Numbered from the stretch's first letter, positions 43,714 to 58,700 are shown. The stretch is DNA of 64,000 nt from Lentzea sp. NBRC 105346 (GCF_030269605.1 NZ_BSTQ01000003.1:124001-188000); one strand, 5' to 3'. Notes: a model not told the origin generated them from the sequence alone. A program made the numbers and translations.

Positions 43714-46700
43714 CGCGTTCCCGCGGCACCAGGGCGGCTTGCGAAGCCCGGCCGGTCGACAGTTCCCCGGCGAGCGCGGCGACGGTCGGCGCCCGGAAGA
43801 CCGACCGGACCGACAGCCGCACGCCGAAGGCGGCGTCGATGCGGCTCACCAGCTTCGTGGCCAGCAGCGAGTGACCGCCCAGCAGGAAGAAGTCGTCGTC
43901 GATCCCGACGCGCGGCACACCGAGCAGCTCGGCGAAGAGCCCGCACAGGATCTCCTCGCGCGCGTCGCGGGGCGCCCGGTCGCCAGTGGTGAACGACGGA
44001 TCCGGCAGCGCGCGCCGATCCACCTTGCCGTTCAACGTGATCGGCAACGTCTCCAGCGCGACGATCGCGGCGGGCACCATGTAGTCCGGCAGCTTCATCG
44101 CGACGTGCGCGCGGATCTCGGCCACGTCCACACACGCGGGGATGACGTAGCCGACAAGCTGCTTGTCCCCCGCCGCGTCCCGCCGGACAGCGACGACGGC
44201 CTGGCTGACCACGGGATGACCGGCGAGCGCCGCCTCGACCTCACCCAGCTCGATCCGGAACCCGCGCAGCTTCACCTGTTCGTCGGCGCGGCCAAGGAAT
44301 TCGAGCACGCCGGTCGAGGTCCACCGCACCTGGTCGCCCGTGCGGTACATCCGCTCACCAGAGCCGAACGGGCACGCCACGAACCGTTCCGCGGTCTGCG
44401 CGCCCCGGCCGTGATAGCCGCGCGCCAACCCGGAACCGGCCAGGTAGAGGTCGCCCGGAACACCGGACGGCACGAGCCGCAGCCGGGCGTCGAGCACGTA
44501 CATCCGCGTGTCGTCGAGCGGCCGCCCGATCGGTACCACAGCGGGAACATCGCGCAACGACCGCATCGGGTGCGACGTCACGCACAGCGTCGCCTCGGTC
44601 GGCCCGTAGCTGTTCACCACGACCGTGCCGGGGCACGCCTCCAGCACCGGCCGCACGGCCGCGGCGGGCACGACGTCCCCACCCGTCCACACCTCGCCCA
44701 CACCGGCGAAGCAGTCCGGCGCCTCCTCGGCGAGCACGGTGAACAACCCGGCCGTCGCGTGCACCGCGGTCACACCGTGGTCGGCGATCAGCCCGCGCAT
44801 GATCGACGCGTCGAGCAGTCCGTGCGGCGCGACGACGACCGTGCCGCCGCGCAACAACGGCACCCACAGCTCGTAGGTCGAGACGTCGAACGCGTGCGAC
44901 GAGTGGAACAGCACGGTGTCGTGCGCCGAGTCCGCGAACGCGGTGTCGCGCGCCAGGGCGACCACATCCCGTTGCCGCACAGCGACACCCTTGGGCACAC
45001 CGGTCGAACCGGACGTGTACATGACGTACGCGAGCTGCTCGGGATGCACTGCCACACCGAGGTTCTCCGCCGCACCCCGAGGAAGATCGTCAGTGATCAC
45101 CAGGGAAACGCCCGCGTCCTCCAGCACGAGCCGCTGCCTGCTCTCCGGCGCGCGGTCGTCGACGGGCACGTACACGCCGCCCGCCTTGGTGATCGCGATG
45201 ATCGCGACGAGCAGGTCGGCCGACCGCCGCATCCGCACCCCGACCGGCGTCTCCGGCCGCACTCCGCGCGAAACGAGCGTCCGTGCCACGTAGTTGGCCC
45301 ACGAGTTCAGCTCGCGATACGACAGAGACACACCGGATGCCACGATCGCGGGAGCATCGGGCGACAAAGCCACCTGCGCCTCGAACGCCGAGCTAAGGGT
45401 GTCGTCACGATGCCCGGCCACCGGACCGGTGGAGAACTCCTGCAGCAGCGCGCGTTCCTCGGCGCCGAGCACGTCGAGCGCCCCGATCCGGATGTCCGGA
45501 TCCGTGGCCATGCCGTCGAGTACGCGCACGATCCGTTCCAGGATCGCCTCGACCGTCTCGGGGTCGAACAGGTCCGCCCGGTACTCGGTGAAGCACCGGA
45601 TGCCCGCGGGCTCGCCGTTGCGCCCGTGCTGTTCGCTGAAGTTCAGCGACAGGTCGAACTTCGCGCTGGGCAGGTCGGCCGGTTCCTGCGCGACCGCGAC
45701 ACCGGGCAGCTCGAGCGTTCCGTCGTCGGCGTTCAACGTGGTGAGCACGACCTGGAACAGCGGGTGCCGCGACTCCGAACGCGGCGGGTTGAGCAGCTCG
45801 ACGAGCCGTTCGAACGGCAGGTCCTGGTTCGAGTGCGCGGCGAGGTCGGTCTCGCGCACCCGGTCGAGCAGCTCGCGCACCGTCGGGTCGCCGGACGTGT
45901 CGGTGCGCAGCACCAGCGTGTTGAGGAAGCAGCCGACGAGGTCGTCGAGCGCGACGTCGGTGCGGCCGGCGAGCGGCGTGCCGATCGGGATGTCCTCGCC
46001 CGCACCGAGCCTGGTCAGCACGACGGCCAGCGCCGCCTGCACCACCATGAACATGGTCGTGCCGGTGGTTCGCGCCAGGCCGGCCACACGGGTGTGCAGA
46101 CTCGCGTCGATCTTCATCGCCACCGCGGCACCCGGTTGCGCGGCGGACCGCGGCCGGTCGTACGGCAGGGCCAGCTCGTCCGGCAGGTCCCGCAGAGCGT
46201 TGCGCCAGAACCCGATCTGCCGGGCGATCACGCTGTCCGGGTCCTGCTCGTCGCCCAGCACCTCGCGCTGCCACAGCGTGTGATCGGCGTACTGCACCGG
46301 CAACGGTGCCCAGTCCGGCGCGAGACCGCCGAGCCGGGCCGCGTAGGCCACGCTGAGGTCGCGGGCGAACGGCGCGGTGGACCAGCCGTCCGCGCCGATG
46401 TGGTGCAGCACCAGCAGCAGCACATGCTCCTGCGGCGCGAGGACGTATAGCGTCGCGCGCAGTGGCAGGTCCCGGGTGAGGTCGAACTCGGCATGCGTGT
46501 CGAACCCGGCCAGACCGTCCACAACGGACAGCTCGGGCACATCGTCACCGACGACCTGGTACGGCTCGCCGTCGATCTCGGGGAACGTCGTGCGCAGCGA
46601 CTCGTGCCGCCACGCGACGTCCGCCAGCGCGTGCCGCAACGCCGCCCGGTCCAGCTTCCCGCGCAGCCGCAGCACTACGGGCATCGTGTACGCCGCGCCG

Positions 46701-49700
46701 CCGACGAACTGGTTGAGGAACCACAGCCTGCGTTGCGCGAACGACAACGGCACCCGATCGGGCCGGGGCACCGGCCGCAACGGCGGCCGGGCCGCGTCGG
46801 CGTCGTCCAGCCCGGTCAGCAGGCCCAGCGGTGTGGGCTCGGTGAAGACGTCGCGGATCGGCAGCTCGACGCCGAACGCGTCACGGATCCGGCTCACCAG
46901 CTTCGTGGCCAGCAGCGAATGCCCGCCGAGCGCGAAGAAGTCGTCGTCCACGCCGACCTGCGGGACGCCCAGCACGCTGCTGAACAGGTCGCACATCAAC
47001 GCTTCCCGGGCTGTGCGCGGCGCCCGGCCGGTCGCGGTGAACCGCGGTGCTGGTAGCGCCCGGCGGTTCAGCTTTCCGTTGGCGGTCAACGGAAGCGCGT
47101 CCAGCACGACGATCGCCGACGGCACCATGTAGTCCGGCAGCACAAGAGCCATTGCGCGCCGGATCACATCCTGGCGCACCTCACCGACGACGTACCCGAC
47201 GAGCCGGTCGTCGCGCGCGACGACGGCGGCGTTGCGCACGCCCTCCTGCCGCGCGAGCACCGCCTCGACCTCGCCGAGCTCGACCCGGTTGCCGCGGATC
47301 TTGACCTGGTCGTCGCTCCGGCCGACGCACGTGAGCGTGCCGTCGTCGTTCCACCGCACGATGTCGCCGGTGCGGTACATCCGCGCGCCCGCCTGGAACG
47401 GGTCGGCGACGAACCGCGCGGCCGTGAGCGCGGACCGGCCCAGATAACCGCGGGCGACGTTCACGCCGGACACGTACAGCTCGCCGTTCACACCGGGTGG
47501 CGTCATCCGCAGCCGCTCGTCGAGCACGTACGCGGTGACGTGCGGGAACGGCCGGCCGATCGGCACCTGACCGGCCGGCGTCGGCTCACCGGGCGACAGC
47601 CGGTGCTCGGTGCAGTTGACCGTCGCCTCGGTCGGGCCGTAGACGCTGAACACCGTGACGTCCGGGTGCCGCTGCCGCCACGGGTCCAGCACCTCGCCGA
47701 GCAGGTGCTCGCCACCGAACAGGATCTCCCTGGTCGGCGAGGTGTCGTCCGGCAGCAACGGCAGGTGGCTCGGCGTGGCCTTCATGAAGGTCGGCCGGGC
47801 GCCGTCGTCCAGAGTGGACACTTCGAGACAGCCGCCGGTGGTGAGCGTGCCCCACAAGCCGGTCACTGTGAGGTCGAACGCGAACGACGTGTGTAGCAGG
47901 GTCCGTCCGCGCAGCGCGGGATACGCCGACGCGCAGTACTCCAGGTAGGCCGCGACCGAGCGGTGCTCGACGACGACACCCTTGGGCTGCCCGGTCGAGC
48001 CCGACGTGTAGATGACGTACGCGGCGTGCTCGGGGGCCGTGACGTGCGGCGGTTCGGTGTCAGGTCCGTCGGCCAGCAGCAGCTCAGGCGTGATCACGAC
48101 GACCGGGGAAGCGTCGTCGATGATCTGCTCGACGCGGTCCGCCGGGTGGTCGAGGTCCAGCGGCAGGTAGGCGGCACCGGACTTGAGCACCGCCAGCATC
48201 GCGATCACGTAGTCGGCCGAGCGCGGCAACGCGATCGCGACCACCTGTTCCGGCCCGGCACCCCGCGCGATCAGATGATGCGCCAACCGGTTCGCGCGGG
48301 CGTTCAGCTCGGCATAGGTCAGCGTCCCGTCGCCGTACACCAGCGCGGACGAGTACGGACCGCGCCGAACCTGGTGCTGGAACAACGAATGCAGCGTCCG
48401 GGCCGGCGCCGAGTGGTTGCCGAACTGGACGAGCCGCTGCCGTTCCGCGGGATCGACCAGATCGGCCGCGCTGACCGGCGCGTCCGGATCGGCCAGCACC
48501 GCGGTGAGCAGCCGGCTGAACCGGTCCGCGAGCCGCTGCACGCCGCACCGGTCGAACAGGTCCGTGCGGTAGGTGAGCGTGCCCTCGCGTTCGTCGAAGC
48601 TGAACGCCAGGTCGTACTTCGCCTCCGTGCCACCGGCTTCCTCGGGCACCACCTCGAGACCGGGCAGATCGAGCACCGGCTCCTCGTTGTTCTGCACGGT
48701 CAGCATGACCTGGAACAGCCGGCGACTGCTCGGGTTGAGCACCTCGACGAGCCGGTCGAGCTGGACGTCGGCGTGCGCGTAGGCCTTCAGATCCGTCTCA
48801 CGGACGCGGCCGAGCAGCTCGCGGAACGACGGGTCGCCCGACACGTCCGTGCGCAGCACCAGCGTGTTGACGAAGAACCCGACCAGATCGTCGAGCGCGG
48901 CGTCGGTGCGGCCCGCGACCGCGGTGCCGATCGGGATGTCGGTGCCAGCGCCGATCCGCGTCAGCAACGCCGCCACAGCGGCCTGCAACACCATGTGTGG
49001 GGTCGTGCCGGTGCTCCTCGCCAGCTCGGCGATGCCTGATGGCAGCGAGATCTCGACCGTGTCCGCACCCGGACCGGCGCCCCGGCCGGTGGGCAGGTTC
49101 AGTGACTCCGGCAGACCGGCCAGCTCGCTCGTCCAGAAGTCGAGCTGGCGGTCGAGATCGAGCATCTCGTGCTGCCACAACGCGTAGTCCGCGTACTGGA
49201 CGGGCAATGGAACCCAGTCCGGCTCGACACCGGAAACCCGTGCCGCATAGGCCGTGGAGAGGTCCCGGGCCAGCGGGACCAGCGACCAGCCGTCACCCGC
49301 GATGTGGTGCAGCACGATCTCCAGCACGTGATCGTCGCCGTCCGGAGTGAGCGAGAAACGGATGGGAATGTCCTTCGTCAGGTCGAACCGCGACGGCCAC
49401 TCCGGCGAGTCGACGACAACCTGGTACGGCTCCCCGTCGACTTCAGGGAAGATCGTCCGCAACGACTCGTGCCGCGCCAGCACGTCCGACATCGCCAGCC
49501 GCAACGCCGACGCGTCGAGCTTTCCCTTGAGCCGCAACCGCATCGGCACGTCATAGGCAGTGCTGTCCGGGTCGAGCCGGTGCAGGAACCACAGTCTGCG
49601 CTGCGCGGGCGAGAGCGGCACGCGCGCCGGGCGAGGCCGCGCGGTCAGCCGGGGCCGCACCGATCCCGTGGCGATCTCGGCGAGCCGCTGCGGGGTGGGT

Positions 49701-52700
49701 GCGTCGAACACGGCCTGCAGCGGCACGTCGGCACCGAGCGCGGTCCGCACCCGGCTCAGCAGCTTCGTCGCGAGCAGCGAGTGTCCGCCGAGCGCGAAGA
49801 AGTCGTCCTGCGGGCCAACGGTTTCCACCCCGAGCACCTCGGCGAACAGCCCGCACAGGATCTCCTCGCGGGCACCGCGTGGCCGGGACTCGGAGCCGGT
49901 GGGCGCGGGCAACGCGGCCCGGTCGAGCTTGCCGTGCGGCGTCAGCGGAAGCTCGGCCAGCGCGACGATCGCCGGCACCAGGTAGCTCGGCAGGCTGGCC
50001 GCACAAACGGCGCGCAGCGCGGCGGTGTCGGCGGTCTCGGGCGTCACGTAGGCGACGAGCTGTTCGTCGCGCAGCACGACGACGGCGTCCCGGACGTGTC
50101 CGGCGAGCACGGCCCGGATCTCCCCGAGCTCGATCCGGACACCGCGCAGCTTGACCTGCTCGTCGGCGCGGCCGAGGAAGTGCAGCCGCCCGGCGGAGTC
50201 CCAGCGCACGACGTCACCCGTGCGGTACATGCGCTGCCCGGCCTCGAACGGGTTCGCGACGAACCGCTCGGCCGTGAGCGCAGCCCGGCGCCAGTACCCG
50301 GCGGCGAGGCCGGCGCCCGCGATGTACAGCTCGCCCGGCACGCCCGGCGGCACCGGCCGCAGCCACTCGTCCAGCACGTACGTGCGGGTGTTCTTGATCG
50401 GCTTACCGATCGGCGCCACACCGCCGGTCACCGGCTCACTCAAGGTCGTGCACACGGTCGACTCGGTCGGCCCGTAGCCGTTGATCGCCGACCAGCGCGC
50501 GGCGAGCTCGGGCGGGACCGCCTCACCGGTGATGATGAGCCGCTCCAGCGACGGCAGCGGCCGGGTGAACGCCGCCACCACGGTCGGCGTCAGGACGGTG
50601 TGGGTGATCGCCTGCGCGTGCATGAAGTCCGCGATCGACAGGCGTTCCTCGTCCGACGGGATCACGAGCGCGGCACCGGACAGCAGGGCGTGGCACGTCT
50701 CGAAGAAGATCGCGTCGAAGCCGAGGGCGGAGAACTGCAGCACGCGCTTCCCGACGCCGCCACCGAGGTGTTCGGCCTGCACGGCGACGAGGGTCGCGAA
50801 ACCGTTGTGCGTCACCGCGACGCCCTTCGGCCGGCCGGTCGAGCCCGAGGTGTACGAGAGGTACGCGACCGTGCCGGGCGGCACCTCGACGCACGGGTCG
50901 AAGCAGCCGAAGGTGTCCGGTACTTCCCGCAACACCAACGCGGGCCGCGCGTCGTCGAGCAGGAACGCGATCCGCTCGGCCGGGTACGCGGGGTCGATCG
51001 TCAGGTAGGCGGCACCGGCGCGCATCACCGCCAGCATCGCGATGATCGTGTCCGCGGACCGCGGCAGCAACAACGCCACCACATCACCGACGCCGACGCC
51101 CTGGTCCGCCAGCCACCCCGCGAGCCGGCCCACGTGCTCGTCGAGTCCCATGTAGGACAACGACGTCTCGGCGCTCACCACCGCGACCGCGTCCGGCGTG
51201 CGCCGGACCTGGGCGCGGAACAGGCAGTCGAACGACGCCGCGGGGATCTCGGCACGGGTGTCGATCCACTCGCCAAGCACGCGCGCGCGTTCCGTCCGCG
51301 TCAGCACGTCGACCTGGCTGAGCCGCAACTCCGGATCAGTGGTGACCTCGCGCAGCAGCCGCACGAGCCGGGTCGTCAGCGACCGCACGGTGTGCGGCTC
51401 GAAGAGGTCCGTGCGGAACTCCGCCACGCCGTGCATGCCACCGGCGTGCTCGTCGAGGCTGATCGCCAGGTCGAACGTCACGCCACCGGTCGGCACCCGC
51501 TCGGGCGTCGCGGTCACGCCGGGCAGGTCCAGCACCGCCTCGGCGTTGTTCTGCAACGCCAGCAACACCTGGATCAACGGGTGATGCGCGGTGGACCGCA
51601 CCGGGTTCAGCTCCTCGACGAGCAGCTCGAACGGCACGTCCTGATGCGCGTACGCAGCGAGGTCCGTCTCGCGCACCCGTACCAGCAGCTCCAGGAACGA
51701 CGGATCGCCGTGCACATCGGTGCGCAACACCAGGGTGTTCACGAAGAACCCGACCAGGTTGTCGAGCGCCTCGTCGGTGCGCCCGGCGATCGGCGTGCCG
51801 ATCGGGATGTCCGTCCCCGCACCGAGTCCGCGCAACAGCAGCGCCAGCGCCGCCTGGATCACCATGAACACGGTCGTGCCGCTCGACCGCGCCAGCGCCA
51901 CGATGTCCTGGTACAGAGCGACGTCCACGTCGAACGTCACGCGGTCGCCCTCGCGTCCGGCGACCGCGGGGCGCGGATGGTCTACCGGCAGCTCCAGCCG
52001 TTCGGGCAGCCCGGCGAGCGCATCCCGCCAGTACTCGATCTGACCGTCCAGGTCGAGCACGTCCCGTTGCCACAGCGCATAGTCCGCGTACTGGACGGGC
52101 AACGGCTCCCACTCCGGTTCACCACCGGAAACCCGTGCCGCATAGGCCTGCGACAGGTCCCGGGCCAGCGGCGCGAGCGACCAGCCGTCCGCCGCGATGT
52201 GGTGCACGACGATGTCCAGGACGTGCTCGTCGCCGTGTGATGTCAACGAGAACCGGACCGGGATGTCCTTGGTCAGGTCGAACCGCTCCGGCCACTCCGG
52301 CGAGTCGACCACGACCTGGTACGGCTCCCCGTCAACCTCAGGGAAGATCGTCCGCAACGACTCGTGCCTGTTGAGCACGTCCGACATCGCCAACCGCAAT
52401 GCCTCGGCGTTCAGTTTTCCCTTCAGCCGCAACCGCATCGGCAGGTCATAGGCCGTGCTGTCCGGATCGAGCCTATGCAGGAACCACAGCCTGCGCTGAC
52501 CGAACGACAACGGCACCCGGTTCGGCCGCGCCACCGGCACCAGCGGCAGGCGCGCGCGTTCGCCGTTGTCCACCAGCTCGGCGAGTCCGGCCGGCGTGGG
52601 TGCGCTGAAGACGGCCTGGATCGGCACGTCCGCACCGAGCCGTGAGCGAATCCGGCTGACAAGGCGAGTCGCGAGCAGCGAATGACCGCCGAGCGCGAAG

Positions 52701-55700
52701 AAGTTGTCGTCCACGCCGACCGAGGCGATCCCGATCACGTCGGCGAACAACGTGCACAGCTGCCGTTCCACGGCGTTCCGCGGCTCCCGCGACGGTGCCT
52801 GGTGCTCACGCGACATCAGCGCCGCGCGATCGACCTTGCCGTTCGGCGTCAACGGAAGCTCGTCGACGGTCACGAACCCGGCCGGCACCATGTGCTCCGG
52901 CAGCACGGACGCCACGAACGCGCGCAGCGCTGCGACGTCCACCGTGGACGGTGTGACACACCCGATCAGCCGGCGTTCGTGCAGGACGGCCTTCGCGGCC
53001 CGCACCCCGGCGAACCGCCCGAGCACCGCCTCGACCTCGCCGAGCTCGACCCGCAGGCCGCGGATCTTCACCTGGTCGTCGGTTCGTCCGATGAAGTGCA
53101 GCTTGCCGTCGTTGTCCCACCGCACGAGGTCGCCGGTGCGGTAGATACGCCCCTCCCCGAAGGGGTTCGCAACGAATCGTTCCGCGGTGCGGTCGGCTCG
53201 ACCGAGGTAGCCGCGGGCGAGGCCGGGTCCCCCGATGTACAGCTCGCCCGGCACCCCCACGGGCACCGGCCGCAACGAGGCGTCCAGCACGTAGTTCGGG
53301 ACGTTCCACAGTGGACAGCCGATCGACGCGACCGCGGGCCACGTGTCCACGTCCGGGTCGAGGAACTCCATCGACGACGTGTGGATCTCCGCGGGGCCGT
53401 ACGAGTTGCGCACGCGCAGGTTCGGGTGCGCGCGGCACAGCTCCCGCAGCGCCGGCCCGAGCCGGAACGCCTCGCCACCCTGCAGCAGCTCCCGGAGCTG
53501 CCCGAGCGCGTCGGGCGCAACCTCCAGCAGCGCGTCGATCACCGGCAGCGGCGCAAACAGCCGGGTGACCTCGTGGCGCCGCAGCCACGCCGCGAACCGC
53601 TCCATGTCGCGCCGCACGTCGTCGGGCGCGATGACGAGCGTGCCGCCGGAGGCCAGCACCGGCAGCACTTCCATGATGACGAAGTCGAAGGCCAGCGACA
53701 GGAACTGCGCGGTACGGCCGCTCGTGTCGCACTCGCTGACGTGCCACGCGATCAGGTTCCGCATGCTGCGGACCGTCTGGACGATGCCCTTGGGTGTGCC
53801 GGTCGAGCCCGACGTGTAGACCAGGTACGCCGGGTGGTCCGGCAGGAGGTCGGGCAGCTGTAGGGCGTCGTCGGGTTCGTCGGCCGACGCGTCGGTGATG
53901 ACGTACACGGGACGCGCGTCGGCGAGGATCGTGTCGATGCGGTCGCGGGGCTGCTCGATGTCGAGGGTCAGGAAGGCGGCGCCGGTCTTGGCGATGGCCA
54001 CGAGGGCGACCGCCAGGTCGAGCGATCGGGGCAGGGCGACCGCGACGACGCGCTCGGGTCCGGCGCCCTCGCCGAGCAACCTGCGCGCTAGGCGGTTGGA
54101 TCGCTCATCCAACTGCCGATAAGTCAGGTTTCCTGTTTCAAGTTTTCTGCAAGTACCACCAAATGAAGGGTTGGTAGTATTTGCGGACCCCATCTCGGCC
54201 TCATACACCACCGCCACCGCATCCGGCGTGCGCCGCACCTGCGCCGCGAACAGCGACGCAAACGTTTCCGGCGCGACTTCGACCTCGGTCGAGTTCCACT
54301 CGACCAGAATCCGCTGCCGCTCCTCGACACCAAGGATCTCGATCTCGCTGATCGGCCGGCCGGGTTCCTCGACGACCGCCGCCAGGAACCGGACCAGCCG
54401 CGCGGACAGAGTCTCAACGGTCGCGCGGTCGAACAGGTCCGCGCTGTACTCGACCTCCCCCTCGATCCCCGGCACCCCGTCCTGCTCACGCAGGTTGAAG
54501 TTCAGATCGAACTTGGCCGCGTCGATGCTGACATCGATCCCCCGCTCCGCACCGGGCAGCGACAGCACGCTGTGCTCGTTGTTCTGCAGCACGAGCATCA
54601 CCTGGAACAGCGGGTGCCGCGCGGCCGACCGGACCGGATTGAGCAGCTCCACCAGCCGTTCGAACGGCACGTCCTGGTGCGCATACGCGGCGAGGTCCAC
54701 CTCCCGCACGCGGCCGAGCAGCTCCCGGAAGGTCGGGTCACCGCTCACGTCGGTCCGCAACACCAGGGTGTTCACGAAGAACCCGACCAGGTCGTCCAGC
54801 GCCTCGTCGGTGCGACCGGCGACCGCGGACCCGAGCGGGATGTCGGTACCCGCACCGAGCCTGGTCAGCAACGCGGACAGGGCCGTTTGCAGCACCATGA
54901 ACAACGTGGCGTCGCACCCGCGGGCCAGATCGAGCAGCCTTTGGTGCAGCGAAGGCTCCAACCGAATGGGCACGACACCGCCGCGATAGCTCGGCTGCGC
55001 GGGCCGTAGCCGATCGGCGGGCAGCGCGATCTCCGCTGGCAGACCCTCCAGCGCCCGCGTCCAGAACTCCTCCTGGGCCGGCAGATCGGCGAGCTCCCGT
55101 TGCCACAGCGTGTAGTCCGCGTACTGCACGGGCAGATCAGGCCACGACGGCGCCACACCGGAAACCCGCGCCGCATAAGCAACAGACAGGTCGCGCGCCA
55201 GCGGCACCATCGACCAGCCGTCGCCCGCGATGTGGTGCACCAGCAGCAGGAAGCCGTACCCCTCGTCAAGAGAGAACAGCGAAGCCCGCACCGGCAGGTC
55301 CACCGACAAGTCGAACGGCTCCACCTTGAACCGCTCGATCTCCGGATCGTCCATCAGGGACGGAACCCGGTCGACCACCAGCTGGTACGGCTCGCCATCG
55401 AGATCCGGGTAGATCGTGCGCAACGCCTCGTGCCGCCACACGACGTCCTGCAACGCCAGCTCGAACGCCGCGACGTCGAGGTCCGCGGACAACGTCACGT
55501 AGAACGGCATGTGGTAGTTGGCGCTGTCCTCGAACCGGTTGAGGAACCACAGCCGCTGCTGCGCGAACGACAGCGGCACGCGCTCGGGCCGTTCCCGGCG
55601 CACCAGCGGGGTGCGCGCTTCCGCGAAGCTCTGCGCGGCGAGCGCGGCGACCGTGGGCGCGGCGAACACGGCCCGGATCGGCAGCTCGACGCCGAGCGCG

Positions 55701-58700
55701 GCCCGGACGCGGCTGACCAGCCGGGTGGCGAGCAGCGAATGACCGCCCAGCGCGAAGAACGAGTCGTCCACGCCCACGCGCGGCACGCCCAGCACGTCCG
55801 CGAACAGCCCGCACAGGATCTCCTCGCGCGGCGTGCGCGGCCCGCGACCGACCGACGTGAACTCCGGGGCGGGCAGGGCGGAACGGTCGAGCTTGCCGTG
55901 CGACGTCAGCGGCAACGAGTCGAGCGAGACGATCGCCGACGGCAGCATGTAGCTCGGCAGCAACGACTCCAGGTGCTCGCGCAGCCTCGTGCCGCCCACC
56001 ACGTAGGCGACCAGCACCCCGTCCCGCACGACCACCGCTGCCTGTGTGACGTCCGGGTGCCTGCGCAGCGCGTCCTCGACCTCACCCGGCTCGATCCGGA
56101 ACCCGCGGATCTGCACCTGGTCGTCGGTACGACCGAGGAACTCCAACTGCCCAGAAGAGTTCCACCGCACCAGGTCACCGGTGCGGTACATGCGCCCGAA
56201 CGCCGAGGCCACGAATCGTTGCGCGGTCAGGTCCGGCCGGCCCAGGTAGCCGCGGGCGACGTGCGGACCGGACAGGTACAGCTCGCCCGGCACACCGATC
56301 GGCACCGGCCGCAGCCGGTCGTCCAGCACGTGCGCGCCGGTGTTCCACAGTGGACGGCCGATCAACGGAACGTCGCCTTCGACCACGCCGCCGACGGTGT
56401 CCACCGACGCCTCGGTCGGCCCGTAGAAGTTGTAAACCTTTTCTCCACCGCGCAACGAATTCCACAGGGAGGCGGGCACGTTCTCCCCGCCCAGCAACAG
56501 AACCGGGACGCGCAGGCCCGCGTCGAGCAACAGCGAAGCGTACGAGGGCGTGACGTCGAGAGCGCCGATCCCGTGCTCGCCGACGTACCGCACCACGGCG
56601 TGCACGTCACGCCGCACGTCCTCGGTCAGCAGGTGCAGCTCGTGCCCCGCGAGCAGCCACAGCAGGCCCTCCCACGAGGTGTCGAACGAGAACGCGGCGG
56701 TCAGTGCGAACGATCCCTCGATGATCTCGCGGTGGTCGTGGAACAGGTTGACCACGCCGCGATGCGCGACCACAACACCCTTGGGCCGCCCGGTCGAGCC
56801 CGAGGTGTAGATCACGTACGCCGCGTTGTCCGGCGACAGCGGGACATCCAGATCAGCATCGTCCACGGAGGACGGTGTGGCCGACCGCAGCACGAGCACC
56901 GGCCGCGCGTCGTCGAGCACGAACTCGAGCCGCTCGTCCGGCTGCGCCAGGTCCAGCGGCAGGTACGCGCCACCGGCCTTGAGCACGGCCAGCAGCGCCA
57001 CGACGTACTCCGCGGAGCGCGGCAACGCCAGCGCCACCACGGTCTCCGGGCCAACCCCGCGCAGCACCAGGTCGCGGGCCAGCCGGTTCGCCCACGCGTT
57101 GAGCGCGCGGAACGTCAGCCGGACGTCCTCACACACCAGAGCGACGGCATCGGGCGTGCGCCGCACCTGCGCCTCGAAGATCCGCGCGATCGTGGTCTCC
57201 GGAACATCGCGAACGGGACCGAAGGCATCGACCTCGTCACCCAGCTCGATGTCACCGATGCGGACGTCCGGGTCGGCGGTCACGGCGTCGAGCAGGCGCA
57301 CGAGCCGGTCGAGCAGCAAGGTCACCGAACCGCGGTCGAACAGGTCCGTGCGGTAGTAGGTCAACGCCGTCAGCCCGGACGAGTCGACCAGGTCCACCAT
57401 GAGGTCGAACTTGGCCGCGCTCAAGTCAGTCGCTCGCGTCTCGCCCGTCATTCCCACCAGGTCGAGCCGCGCCTCCAGGGCGTTCTCCATGCCGAGCATG
57501 ACTTGGAACAGCGGGTGGTACGCCGTCGACCGTTCCGGGTTGACCAGCTCCACGACCCGCTCGAACGGCACGTCCTGGTGCGCGAACGCTGCCAGGTCCC
57601 TTTCCCGCACGCGCGCCAGCAGCTCGCGGAACGTCGGGTCGCCCGAGGTGTCGGTGCGCAGCACGACCGTGTTGACGAAGAACCCGACGAGGTCGTCGAG
57701 CACCTCCTCGGTCCGGCCGGCCACCGGTGAGCCGAGCGGGATGTCCGTGCCCGCGCCCATCCGCGTCAGCAACGCCGACAGCGCCGCCTGCACCACCATG
57801 AACAGCGTCGCGCCGTGCGCGGTCGCCAGTCGCCGGATCCGCGCGTGCAGCTCCGGGTCGAACCGCGTCTCGACGACTTCACCGGCGTCCGACGCGACGG
57901 CGGGTCGTGGCCGGTCGGTGGGCAGCGGCAGAACCTGCGGCAGACCGGCGAGCGCGTCAGTCCAGAATCCCTCCTGAGTGGACAGATCACCGAGCACGTC
58001 CCGTTGCCACAGCGCGTAGTCCGCGTACTGCACGGGCAACGACGGCCAGGCCGGAGATGTACCGGAAACCCGCGCTGCATAAGCGAGCGACAGGTCGCGG
58101 GCCAGCGGCGACATCGACCAGCCGTCGGCGGCGATGTGGTGGACCACGATCAGCAACGCGAAGTCCTGCGGCCCCAGCGCGTACAGCGTCACGCGCAGCG
58201 GCGGTTCCTGCTCCAGGTCGAACCCGGTCGCCACCTCCGCCGACACGGCCGCGTCCAGCTCGTCCGAAGCGACCGACACCACCGCGAGCTCGGCACCGGA
58301 CGGCAGTACGACCTGGTGCGGTTCACCGGCGATCTCCTCGAAGACCGTGCGCAGGCTCTCGTGCCGCGTGGTCACGTCCCGCACCGCCTGCCGCAGCGCG
58401 GGCACGTCGAGCACACCGGTCAGCCGCACGAAGAACGGCATGTTGTACGCGGGGCCGTGGTCCGCCAGCCGGTTCAGGAACCACAGCCGGTGCTGCGCGA
58501 ACGACAACGGCAGCCGCTCGGGCCGCTCCCCCGCGACCAGCGGGCGCCGGGCCCGTTGCCCGGAACCGACGTGCTCGGCGAGCCGCGCGACCGTGGGCGC
58601 CTCGAAGACGATCCGCAGCGGGATCTCCACGTCCAGCACGGCGGAGATCCGGCTGATCAGCTTGGCCGCTCGCAACGACTGACCGCCGTTGGCGAAGAAG

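Noticed and set aside
41738-46450. A 1,570-codon open frame on the plus strand
   Set aside because: It is antisense to NRPS modules 5-7 and has the Arg/His/Gln-rich composition typical of high-GC shadow frames. It has no domain, no ribosome-binding site and repeats in step with the modules.
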